This document shows, piece by piece, positions 6,862 to 14,137 of a stretch of DNA of 32,987 bases; position 1 is the stretch's first letter; each line of letters begins with the position of its first letter. The position numbers and the translations under genes were made by a program. The notes below the pieces were generated by a model that did not search any database, was not told where the DNA came from, and saw nothing but the letters and a program-made list of their open reading frames with translations. Source of the stretch: a virus; IMG/VR virus record IMGVR_UViG_3300025082_000038, positions 1 to 32,987 of that record; one strand, given 5' to 3'.

Positions 6862-7883
6862 ATTTTTAATTCCTTTAATAATTCTACCCACTGGTCACGA
6901 AGATTCTTATGATTGAAATGCTTCACTGCATTCTCTCTTGCATTCCTACCAATCTCTAATGCCTTGCTTCTATCATCTTCAAGTAATTCGTATATGGTAT
7001 CAGCCATTAACTTTGGTTTCTCATTAGGAATTAATACAATGTTCTCTCCATCCTTAAAGAACTTATCTAGATCATGTGCTCCCTTTACCTGTACAACACA
7101 ACATCCAGATAACATAGCTTCAGTTCTAGCTCTATTCATTGGTGTTCTATACGAAACATCTACATAGATTAATGCAGTTCCTAACCAATCCCTATACTTA
7201 TCTAATTCATATTCATTAAACCGCGCCTCTTTACTAATTCTTGCCCATTGCAATACATATCCATACTTACGTTTAAGCATGTTACTTATCTCTGTCATCA
7301 TTGCCCGATTATAATACTCATCACAACCAGCAGGAGATAAGGCAGTAATAACTTTTGATTCCTTCCAATCAGCAGGTCTCCAATATTCTGTATCCATGCC
7401 ATGAATAATTGGCCGCCCAAAACCCCACTCTTTATCTGTCGCCGCTCTATGTGAGTTCACAACCATTGGATTATCTCCAATAAGTTTCTTAATCTCTTGC
7501 TTAATTAAAAGCTCCGCTGAGTCTTTTGTAATGCCATTTTTTGCATACTTCTCTGGCCATACTGGGGAACCATGTTGAATTACTATCTTTGGAATATCTG
7601 TAATAATTGAATTTAACTGTGGGTATATCTGACTCTTATAAAGATTTTCATCAATACATTGCTGATCGAGATTCAATATCGCAAAGTCATATTTCCCAGG
7701 TTCATAATGTGTCACCATTTCAGCATTATCAGGAAAGGGACGTCCTAACCACTTCTTGTTTGTATTCTCTATGACTCCAAACTCTACATCATCTTTAAGA
7801 GCCATCATCAAATCATATTGATGAGGTGTATGCCACGTTGTTATGACTGCTCGAAGTTTTTTCCTATCCATATAATTATTCAT
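6852..7883 (-). CDS. Glycosyltransferase, GT4-like
   Basis: 343 aa. The N-terminal lobe (RAVITTWHTPHQYDLMMAL, IVIQHGSPVWP) and the C-terminal lobe with VITALSPAG, LIYVDVSYRTPMNRARTEAMLSGCCVV and GENIVLIPNEKP match a retaining GT-B enzyme. The Arg-Glu of RARTEAMLSG sits where GT4 enzymes place the donor-binding EX7E region. The protein ends in a helix (NHKNLRDQWVELLKEL) characteristic of the fold. Its start overlaps the end of the HNH-AP2 gene by 8 bases. The enzyme probably acts in the host cytoplasm on a surface glycan or on a phage protein; acceptor and sugar are unknown. Confidence 0.82.
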   Translation of the reverse strand: MNNYMDRKKLRAVITTWHTPHQYDLMMALKDDVEFGVIENTNKKWLGRPFPDNAEMVTHYEPGKYDFAILNLDQQCIDENLYKSQIYPQLNSIITDIPKIVIQHGSPVWPEKYAKNGITKDSAELLIKQEIKKLIGDNPMVVNSHRAATDKEWGFGRPIIHGMDTEYWRPADWKESKVITALSPAGCDEYYNRAMMTEISNMLKRKYGYVLQWARISKEARFNEYELDKYRDWLGTALIYVDVSYRTPMNRARTEAMLSGCCVVQVKGAHDLDKFFKDGENIVLIPNEKPKLMADTIYELLEDDRSKALEIGRNARENAVKHFNHKNLRDQWVELLKELKIWK

Positions 7884-8376
7884 TTTTAAAATTTAAATAC
7901 GCGTACTCACCAAAATGAGATATTGCTGCATTATTATACGCTCTTGCTGCATTGTGTTCATCTTTAAAATATCCTAGCGACAATAATTTTTTATTCACAG
8001 TAATATGCGCTACCCATTTTTTAGTTTTTTTATGCCAACTTACGCCTTTATATTTTGAACTCGTATTTTTATATGATTTTCGATTTTGTCCATTTTCACT
8101 AGCAGTACAAATTCTTATATTTTGCCGCCGATTATCAAGCCCATTATGATTTCTATGATCTACTTGTTTTTGCTTACTAGAAATATTTAAAATCACCCGA
8201 TGCATCACTTCATATGTAGATTTAGGATTTTGTGAACCTCCCCCTAAATAAATATTCCTTTTAGCATAAAATGTATTACGATTTTTAGATGCATACCATT
8301 TAAATTGATTTAGATATTCAAAATCTTCGTCATCTACAATTGCATATTTTCCCTGTGTTAATTTAATATATTTCAT
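7876..8376 (-). CDS. HNH endonuclease with AP2-type DNA-binding domain
   Basis: 166 aa. Residues about 1-50 form a YxxxDDEDFEYLNQFKW module common in this family, residues about 55-100 carry an HNH nuclease (VMHRVIL, QVDHRNHNGLDNRRQNIR), and residues about 100-160 an AP2-like domain (SSKYKGVSWHKKTKKWVAHI, LGYFKDEHNAARAYN). This domain pair is the classic free-standing phage homing endonuclease. It lies 4 bases after the bifunctional glycosyltransferase gene and overlaps the next glycosyltransferase, so it is neatly wedged into the operon. It is more A/T-rich than its neighbours, consistent with independent acquisition. Confidence 0.92.
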   Translation of the reverse strand: MKYIKLTQGKYAIVDDEDFEYLNQFKWYASKNRNTFYAKRNIYLGGGSQNPKSTYEVMHRVILNISSKQKQVDHRNHNGLDNRRQNIRICTASENGQNRKSYKNTSSKYKGVSWHKKTKKWVAHITVNKKLLSLGYFKDEHNAARAYNNAAISHFGEYAYLNFKNE

Positions 8377-8380
8377 ACTA

Positions 8381-9979
8381 TTAAGTATAAAGTTTCCAAA
8401 GCAGAAGTTTTGATTTCCATATATCTTCAGGCTTTTTCATTTTTGGTGCATGGCGAATCGCATGCGCTATTGCCTCCTCTACATACTTATGATTGATTCC
8501 AACCTCCCCACATTTAACTCGTATATCTTGACTCATTCCTCCATACCATTCGATCCTCTCATTAAACATTCCAATTGATGCAACATCCTCCTTATGTACA
8601 GCACTAAAGTTTTCTATGAATGTTCTCTTATTAGAAGGCTTTCCCTTCACTTGTTTCTGACCAAAATTCCATTGTTTACTATCTGTATTTTCTACAAACT
8701 GCATTACTGCATTCTCATCTATCTTTAACCGATCATCTACAAATACTAATAACTTTCCACGTGCCTCTATTATTCCTCTATTTCTAGCTTCTGCAAGCCC
8801 ATATTTAGGATTCTCCTGCTTTATATATTTAATTGATAAAGAAGATTGATTCCTAAATTCTTTCACTACATGCTCTGTATTATCATCTCCGTCATCAATT
8901 ATAATTAGTTCAATATTTTTGTATGTCTGATTCTCTATAGATTGTAATATTTCTCCCAATGTATCAGCACGATTGCATGTTGGAAGGATTACGGATATAC
9001 GTTTTTGTAATCCATGCCTTATGTTTGAATAAGCATAGTCATAAAGAATTGCCATCTTTTCTTCTGAATATTGCGTCATTGTCTTCCTTGCTTTGCGTCT
9101 CATTGCTTCTTGTAAGTCTTTATCCTCCATCACCATTTTCAACTTCTGCTCAAAATTATCATCATTAAATAAAACTCCATTATCCCCATCCTTAATTAAA
9201 TCTCTCGCCATTCCTTGTTCAGTTGCAAGAACTGGCACACCTCGTGCCATTGCTTCTAATAACGGAAGGGTCCCTGTTTCATATTCACTAGATGAATACA
9301 TGACAAATACAGACATCCGTTCATATAACCTATTTTTTGCCTCCCAGCTATTCATTTGCCCTCGTCCCACACCACCTTGGAAATCTAATGTTTCATCTTT
9401 AAGATATTGCTGGACTTCATCCTGAAAATACTTTGGTTTATCAATATACCCTGATCCAATTACTTTATATCCAAGATTCTTTGCTCCAGCACAAACCTTA
9501 TGAATATTTTTATGCGGTAAGATTCTTCCTACATATCCAACACTCTTTTCATCATCATCACGTTTCTCAATATAAGAGAATTCATCAAGATCCAATCCAT
9601 GAGGAATCTTATAAACAGGGATTTCACTAGGAGTTAATTGTTGAGCGCCATAATTAGTTGGAACTATACTAGCAGCAAAGTATTCACTCCAATCTTTCTT
9701 TTTTAAATGCTTATGATTATGATGTGTGACAATTCCTGGTATTTCTCTCAGTTCTTTACATAATTCTGCTAATTGCCATCCACTATTCCAATATTGAGCA
9801 TGCCAAACATCTATCGTATGTTCCCTTAAAATATTTTGTACTTCCTGCACTGCTGGCGCCACATTACGTGGATGTGCATATACAATAAAGAACTTATGCC
9901 GATCATTATATTTGACAATGCTGCCAACTAAATTATTTATTGCCCAATCAGGACAATCAACGACAATTAAGATTTTCAT
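8381..9979 (-). CDS. Bifunctional glycosyltransferase: GT4 fused to GT2
   Basis: 532 aa. Residues about 1-320 form a GT4 enzyme (AQYWNSGWQLAELC, VGYVGRILPHKNIHKV, and the donor site SSSEYETGTLPLLEAMARGVPVL). Residues about 330-532 form a GT2 (GT-A) enzyme (ISVILPTCNRADTLGEIL, IELIIIDDGDDN, LVFVDDRLKID with an acidic pair replacing the usual DXD). Such fusions usually add two successive sugars to one acceptor. It is the largest enzyme of the block. Its ATG follows the 57-aa gene by a single base. In the GT2 half, the region after the acidic pair is short compared with free-standing enzymes. Confidence 0.9.
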   Translation of the reverse strand: MKILIVVDCPDWAINNLVGSIVKYNDRHKFFIVYAHPRNVAPAVQEVQNILREHTIDVWHAQYWNSGWQLAELCKELREIPGIVTHHNHKHLKKKDWSEYFAASIVPTNYGAQQLTPSEIPVYKIPHGLDLDEFSYIEKRDDDEKSVGYVGRILPHKNIHKVCAGAKNLGYKVIGSGYIDKPKYFQDEVQQYLKDETLDFQGGVGRGQMNSWEAKNRLYERMSVFVMYSSSEYETGTLPLLEAMARGVPVLATEQGMARDLIKDGDNGVLFNDDNFEQKLKMVMEDKDLQEAMRRKARKTMTQYSEEKMAILYDYAYSNIRHGLQKRISVILPTCNRADTLGEILQSIENQTYKNIELIIIDDGDDNTEHVVKEFRNQSSLSIKYIKQENPKYGLAEARNRGIIEARGKLLVFVDDRLKIDENAVMQFVENTDSKQWNFGQKQVKGKPSNKRTFIENFSAVHKEDVASIGMFNERIEWYGGMSQDIRVKCGEVGINHKYVEEAIAHAIRHAPKMKKPEDIWKSKLLLWKLYT

Positions 9980-9980
9980 C

Positions 9981-10154
9981 TTATTTCTTTTCTTCTTTTT
10001 CCTTTTTCTTATCTTCTTTAGCTATTTTATCAAGAAGATTAAGTGATTCAGATACCATTAACATAGCTTGATCTATCATTTGACGTTCAGGCTTTGTCGC
10101 TCTAAAGTCAGTTGTAATTTGTTCAATAATATCTAACGCTTTTTGTGTAGTCAT
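9981..10154 (-). CDS. Small helical protein, 57 aa
   Basis: MTTQKALDIIEQITTDFRAT and onward, an amphipathic helical protein ending in a Lys/Glu-rich tail (DKKKEKEEKK). Its ATG overlaps the sulfotransferase stop codon as ATGA, and it ends one base before the next ATG, so it is clearly part of the operon. No family recognised. A coiled-coil partner of one of the transferases is conceivable. Confidence 0.6.
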   Translation of the reverse strand: MTTQKALDIIEQITTDFRATKPERQMIDQAMLMVSESLNLLDKIAKEDKKKEKEEKK

Positions 10155-10762
10155 AATTTCTTTTTCTTACTTAATTTATAATATTCAATTTGTCCTTCAT
10201 CCCAATGCTTATCAAAGATTTTTTGATCCCATATAATATCAAACATTTTAACAATGCCTTTTAAATAATTAATCATTTGTTCTTTATTTCGTGAAAAATA
10301 AATATAATTATTCCCACTAACAGAATTATCTGCAAACCAATCATGCTTTTTCTCTGCATCTTCTCTCTTCATCTTCTTATGATATTCCCATGACTCAATA
10401 ACTGATTCTCTATCGCGTCTAATAAGCACTCTCCAAAATGCATGCCTAAACTTCATATTATTTAAGGATACTGTTAGTAATGGATCTTTGATAATACATG
10501 GTTTATCTTTATAGGCCCAAAAGAAGTTAGATAGATCCTTTATCAATTCCAAATCTTGTACTGCATTTGGAAAATAGAATTTTTCTTTATATGGATAGTT
10601 AAATCTTGCTAACCATCGTTCATGTATAGTTATTAATTCCTCTGGTTCTGCATAACGATTTATTTTAAAAGGAAATTCTCCAATATGTCCTTGTATTATT
10701 CTAGTACAAATTGACGTTCCACTCCTCGGAAGTCCTACAATTAATATCGGTTTTTTATTCAT
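10151..10762 (-). CDS. Sulfotransferase-family protein
   Basis: 203 aa. It opens with IVGLPRSGTS (residues 9-17), the PAPS 5'-phosphosulfate-binding loop of sulfotransferases. A later RRDRESVIESWEYHKK segment matches the 3'-phosphate-binding region (Arg and Ser). It is shorter than typical cytosolic sulfotransferases and close to the compact bacterial and phage forms. The likely role is transfer of sulfate from PAPS to a sugar made by neighbouring glycosyltransferases, though the acceptor is unknown. It is coupled by ATGA overlaps on both sides. A related P-loop kinase role is an alternative, but the RSGTS loop favours sulfotransferase. Confidence 0.82.
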   Translation of the reverse strand: MNKKPILIVGLPRSGTSICTRIIQGHIGEFPFKINRYAEPEELITIHERWLARFNYPYKEKFYFPNAVQDLELIKDLSNFFWAYKDKPCIIKDPLLTVSLNNMKFRHAFWRVLIRRDRESVIESWEYHKKMKREDAEKKHDWFADNSVSGNNYIYFSRNKEQMINYLKGIVKMFDIIWDQKIFDKHWDEGQIEYYKLSKKKKL

Positions 10763-11760
10763 CTAGTACAATGATAAATTGGTTTAAATCCATGGTCACT
10801 TCCTGTACCCAACTCTTCTACATTACTAAAGTGTTTCTCAAGATTCTTAACAACTTCTTCTTCAGGTATCTCATGACCAGATGCCATTTTGTTACGTTCA
10901 AATACTAACATCTTTGGCATATGTGTAATCTTTTCCCAAGGCCAGCCGATATGACGATTCATAGAAAGATAGAAACAAACATCTATTTTAGAGAAATCCC
11001 AGTCAATCTTGTCTTTATACTCAATGTCGCTATAACCCAAATAGATTGATGCTATTGAAGCACCTAGTAAGTCTTTTCTGAAATCAAACCCTGTAACAGA
11101 GTTAGCTCCCTGGTCTTTTGCATATCGTGTAAACTCTCCACCACTACATCCTATGTCAATAACTGTCTTACCTTTGAAATCAATATCTTCTAGTTTCTGT
11201 TCTTTAATACGAGTCTCCATGTGTCTAGGGCCATCATTTACCTTTAGGGCTTTAATCCCTTGGTATTGAATCTTTCCCCATTTAGTTGCTTCTTTATAGA
11301 ACTTAGCAATTATTTCTTTGGGATCTTCTGTGAATCTAAACTGTTGAAAGTCTATGAGCATTCCATCCATTATGTCTTGTGGAGAACAATCGTAAGTTAT
11401 TAATTCAAACCCATATTGTTTACCAAGCTCAATAACTTTATCAAACACTTCCTTAACTTCTTCTGTTGATGTTGGAAACTTGTGTGTCTTTTCAATTATC
11501 TGAGTAGCGTAATACTTACGTCCAAGATCTCCTAGAGCTACTGCTTTAACCATTGGAGCTAATCCGTGATATGCACAGATGTTTTGAATAATACTAGCTT
11601 CTCCCACTGTAGGAGCATCTTCATGTCGTCCCCATTTAAGATCTAATGGGTTGTCTGATTTCTTTAGCTTCTTATAAAAGAATACTTTATAGACATCATC
11701 ATCATTACGAGAGACCGTAAGTGCTTGCTTTCCTCTTGGTGTTGTCGGATATATCATCAT
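10759..11760 (-). CDS. Kinase-like domain fused to SAM-dependent methyltransferase
   Basis: 333 aa. The C-terminal part (from about residue 185) is a Rossmann methyltransferase with motif I TVIDIGCSGGEFTRYA and a following acidic residue in VTGFDFRKDLL. The N-terminal part (about 1-160) resembles a minimal sugar- or lipopolysaccharide-kinase fold: EASIIQNICAYHGLAPMV recalls the alpha-C/hinge region, and YDCSPQDIMDGMLIDFQQF recalls a catalytic loop followed by a DF-type metal motif. The kinase assignment rests on these patterns only. One polypeptide could phosphorylate and methylate the same glycan terminus, as in O-antigen capping. It overlaps both neighbours by ATGA. Confidence 0.72.
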   Translation of the reverse strand: MMIYPTTPRGKQALTVSRNDDDVYKVFFYKKLKKSDNPLDLKWGRHEDAPTVGEASIIQNICAYHGLAPMVKAVALGDLGRKYYATQIIEKTHKFPTSTEEVKEVFDKVIELGKQYGFELITYDCSPQDIMDGMLIDFQQFRFTEDPKEIIAKFYKEATKWGKIQYQGIKALKVNDGPRHMETRIKEQKLEDIDFKGKTVIDIGCSGGEFTRYAKDQGANSVTGFDFRKDLLGASIASIYLGYSDIEYKDKIDWDFSKIDVCFYLSMNRHIGWPWEKITHMPKMLVFERNKMASGHEIPEEEVVKNLEKHFSNVEELGTGSDHGFKPIYHCTR

Positions 11761-12251
11761 TCTTTTATCGGTGTTAAATTAACATGAATCTCATTTCTTT
11801 TATTTACAACCATATTATTAATCTTCCAGGGTTTTACTCCATAACGCGGTAGTTTCTTTAGACGGTTGAGATATTTGAATGTTTCTTCTGTAAAGAACTT
11901 AGTATGTGTGAACTCGTAGGCCCCGTAATGAGTAATATGCGGTACAACGATCAATGCTTTTGCGGCAGGCTTCATGACTCTATGAAGTTCGTTTAAAAGA
12001 AATGTAGGTTCGTTTAAATGTTCTAGGACGTGTTTAGATACTACTTGATCTACTGAATCATCTGGGAAAGGTAATCCTTCTTCAATGTCCCATACAATGT
12101 CTTGTCCGAAATCTTCTATGTCTATTCCTATAAATCCTTGTTTAATAGATCCGTCATCATCTCCACAGCCTATCTCTAGTTTGATCTCTTCACGGGTAAA
12201 GACTTCTTGTGGTACTCGTCTGTTAATTCTTTTAAGTCTTGATATATTCAT
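11757..12251 (-). CDS. SAM-dependent methyltransferase, class I
   Basis: 164 aa from the ATG at 12251, which overlaps the stop codon of the preceding 36-aa gene (ATGA). A longer reading from 12326 is rejected because those bases encode that small protein in another frame. Motif I is IKLEIGCGDDDGSIKQGFIGIDIED. The later segment SVDQVVSKHVLEHLNEPTFLLNELHRVMKPAAKALIVVPH is typical of Methyltransf_11 enzymes. The substrate is probably a small molecule or sugar rather than DNA. Confidence 0.85.
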   Translation of the reverse strand: MNISRLKRINRRVPQEVFTREEIKLEIGCGDDDGSIKQGFIGIDIEDFGQDIVWDIEEGLPFPDDSVDQVVSKHVLEHLNEPTFLLNELHRVMKPAAKALIVVPHITHYGAYEFTHTKFFTEETFKYLNRLKKLPRYGVKPWKINNMVVNKRNEIHVNLTPIKE

Positions 12252-12358
12252 CGTTTCCATTTCATTACTAAATAAATTACTGCTATAGGCCAGAATAATA
12301 TAAGCCATACTGCAAAGATTAACCATGACCCTTGGAACGCCCTGTTTTCTTTCTTCAT
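12248..12358 (-). CDS. 36-aa single-span membrane peptide
   Basis: It begins MKKENRAFQGSW, followed by an uninterrupted hydrophobic stretch of about 20 residues (LIFAVWLILFWPIAVIYLV) and a basic end (KWKR). It overlaps the upstream and downstream methyltransferase genes by ATGA on both sides, which strongly supports translation. The function is unknown; it may anchor or recruit the modification enzymes to the membrane. Confidence 0.65.
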   Translation of the reverse strand: MKKENRAFQGSWLIFAVWLILFWPIAVIYLVMKWKR

Positions 12359-12951
12359 AACTTCTTTGATTTAATCATAAATGCCGTAAACTCATGCTCA
12401 TAATTAGGTATCTTTTTAGTTGGTCTCATATATTCTCCTGCACAAAAAGCTATAAATGAAGAGCTAGTAGTTATTCTTGGTGTAACCTTATCTACTTGAA
12501 AGCCTGTCTCTTCTAGTATCTTCCTTGCTCCTGCCTCTGTGTAACGAACATAATCACCTTCTGGTGGATTGTGCCGTGGGTATATGAAAGGAAACGTAGC
12601 GTATAAGACTCCTCCCTTTCTTAGGAAGGCATTACTATTCTCTAATGCTTGTACAGGATTCCAACAATGTTCATATACTTCTATTGCAAATGCCACATCA
12701 AAGTGTTCTATCCATTTCTGTTCGGGCAACATATGCTCACTGAGATCAAAGATAATGTCTGATGTATATCCTTCTTGAGCACCGAAAGGATCTTCAATAT
12801 CTAGCTTTATATATTCATCTGCTTCAAAGCTCTTAATACGATCCTTCATTGGCTTAACAGCTGCGCCAATATCAATAACCTTCTTTCCTTTCTCAACAGT
12901 AATCTGTTTTAGCCACGCTTCTGTTTGTATCCTCGTTGATGATGCTGGCAT
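12355..12951 (-). CDS. SAM-dependent methyltransferase, class I
   Basis: 198 aa with motif I KVIDIGAAVKPMKDRI (residues about 19-34), an acidic second strand YIKLDIEDPFG, and the Methyltransf_11/23-type segment DVAFAIEVYEHCWNPVQALENSNAFLRKGGVLYATFPF. The C-terminal half carries YVRYTEAGARKILEETGF, common in sugar-modifying methyltransferases of polysaccharide clusters. The start codon overlaps the preceding glycosyltransferase stop as TAATG. Role inferred: methylation, possibly capping, of a glycan. Confidence 0.85.
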   Translation of the reverse strand: MPASSTRIQTEAWLKQITVEKGKKVIDIGAAVKPMKDRIKSFEADEYIKLDIEDPFGAQEGYTSDIIFDLSEHMLPEQKWIEHFDVAFAIEVYEHCWNPVQALENSNAFLRKGGVLYATFPFIYPRHNPPEGDYVRYTEAGARKILEETGFQVDKVTPRITTSSSFIAFCAGEYMRPTKKIPNYEHEFTAFMIKSKKL

Positions 12952-13793
12952 TATAGTTTCTTTAATTCTTCTATATAATCCCCACCCATTCTGTCTAGAG
13001 AAAAGAATCCCTTCTCAAACACTAACAACTCTCTAGTTCCACCTATCTCATTAACAAACTGCACTTCCATACCACAACTAATTGCCTCTACTACAGTATT
13101 GGGGCATGCATCTGCAAATGATGGGAATAAGAGAACTTGATGACTCCTCATCACATCCGCTAATTCTTCTCTTTCTTGCATTACGCCTAAGAATTTTACC
13201 TTCTCATTATTACAAAGATCAAAGTTATATTTCACTAGATCATCATTGAATCTACCTACCATTGATAATCGCCTTTCTGGATCTGATCTTGATAATCGCG
13301 CAAAGTGATACATAGCTTCAGGCACACGCTTATTCTCATCCTTTCTATAACCTACATAGAGATAAGTCAGATTAAACTTCGGCTTTGCAGCAGTAGAGGG
13401 ATAAAAAATGGATTGATCACAGCCATTATAAATAACAGGACCTTTTGCTTCGATTGTATATCCCACTTCATCTTTTGACCATTCTGATTGAAAAATTACG
13501 AGGTCTGCATTATCTGCACAGTTCCTTAATCGTGATACTCCACATCCTCTATTTCTAGAATCCTTTGGAATACCATCTACGCGTAATACAATTTTCTTTC
13601 CTTGTTCTTTCCATTGTTTTAACTTCTCTCCCTTAATCATTGTTGCTCCACAGATAAAGATAATATCTGCCTCTCTATCTGTCTTTACAACTTGTACATC
13701 ATCAATAGTAGAGATGTATTTTGTTATGTTGGTGAGGAATGTCCATCCACCTCCAATGGGAGTTCTGGAATCATTCGGGAAGTATATCTTCAT
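12951..13793 (-). CDS. Glycosyltransferase family 4
   Basis: 280 aa, first enzyme of the modification block. PIGGGWTFLTN near the N-terminus is the usual Gly-rich acceptor loop of GT4. ADLVIFQSEWSKDEV and PVIYNGCDQSIFYP mark the inter-domain region. VKFLGVMQEREELADVMRSHQVLLFPSFADACPNTVVEAISCGMEV contains the donor-binding motif with the final Glu. The ATG overlaps the stop codon of the 44-aa gene. Sugar and acceptor are unknown. Confidence 0.9.
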   Translation of the reverse strand: MKIYFPNDSRTPIGGGWTFLTNITKYISTIDDVQVVKTDREADIIFICGATMIKGEKLKQWKEQGKKIVLRVDGIPKDSRNRGCGVSRLRNCADNADLVIFQSEWSKDEVGYTIEAKGPVIYNGCDQSIFYPSTAAKPKFNLTYLYVGYRKDENKRVPEAMYHFARLSRSDPERRLSMVGRFNDDLVKYNFDLCNNEKVKFLGVMQEREELADVMRSHQVLLFPSFADACPNTVVEAISCGMEVQFVNEIGGTRELLVFEKGFFSLDRMGGDYIEELKKL

Positions 13794-13924
13794 AGGTCTT
13801 CTAATGTTTGAATATATTCTTCTGCCTCCTCCTCATCTAACATTGCAATAAGTGCAATGACCATATCTTTAATGGATTTCTTTTTGGCAATCTTTCTTAG
13901 AAGTTTAATTTGATCTTCATTCAT
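13790..13924 (-). CDS. 44-aa acidic helical protein
   Basis: It begins MNEDQIKLLRKIAKKKSIKD and ends DEEEAEEYIQTLEDL. The second helix is strongly acidic. It overlaps the following glycosyltransferase by ATGA and lies just downstream of a strong leftward terminator, so it would be the first gene of the glycan-modification transcript or be reached by read-through. Function unknown. Confidence 0.55.
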   Translation of the reverse strand: MNEDQIKLLRKIAKKKSIKDMVIALIAMLDEEEAEEYIQTLEDL

Positions 13925-13930
13925 ATATTC

Positions 13931-13960
13931 ACAATTAAAAATGCCGCGTCTGCGGCTCTT
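13931..13960 (-). terminator. Intrinsic terminator after the terminase genes
   Basis: On the minus strand GCCGC-AGAC-GCGGC forms a five-base-pair GC hairpin followed by ATTTTTAATT. It lies downstream of the terminase and 32-aa genes and upstream of the 44-aa gene, so it should separate packaging-gene expression from the glycan block, perhaps partially. Confidence 0.75.
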
Positions 13961-14038
13961 AATTAAATTGCTATCCTCCTGGATTCGCCATTGTCGTAAG
14001 TTAATTCCCCCTTATTATATTCCTCTTTTTTTTGCAGG

Positions 14039-14137
14039 TCAAATTCCTATGATCCACATGATCGTAAAGAAGGATCCGAGGATTCCTGCTGCAATGAATG
14101 CAATAACTAGATCATCTCTCTCTTTTTTCTTTTTCAT
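14039..14137 (-). CDS. 32-aa single-span membrane peptide
   Basis: It begins MKKKKERDD, followed by LVIAFIAAGILGSFFTIMWIIGI, one continuous membrane-spanning stretch running to the end. Its ATG overlaps the large-terminase stop codon (ATGA), so it would be translated by coupling. The gene-poor 110 bases after it hold only short A/T-rich sequence and the terminator. Function unknown. Confidence 0.55.
   Translation of the reverse strand: MKKKKERDDLVIAFIAAGILGSFFTIMWIIGI

Noticed and set aside
12252-12326. Longer N-terminus for the 164-aa methyltransferase
   Set aside because: These bases encode the 36-aa membrane peptide in another frame, with ATGA overlaps at both ends; the extra residues do not resemble a methyltransferase.
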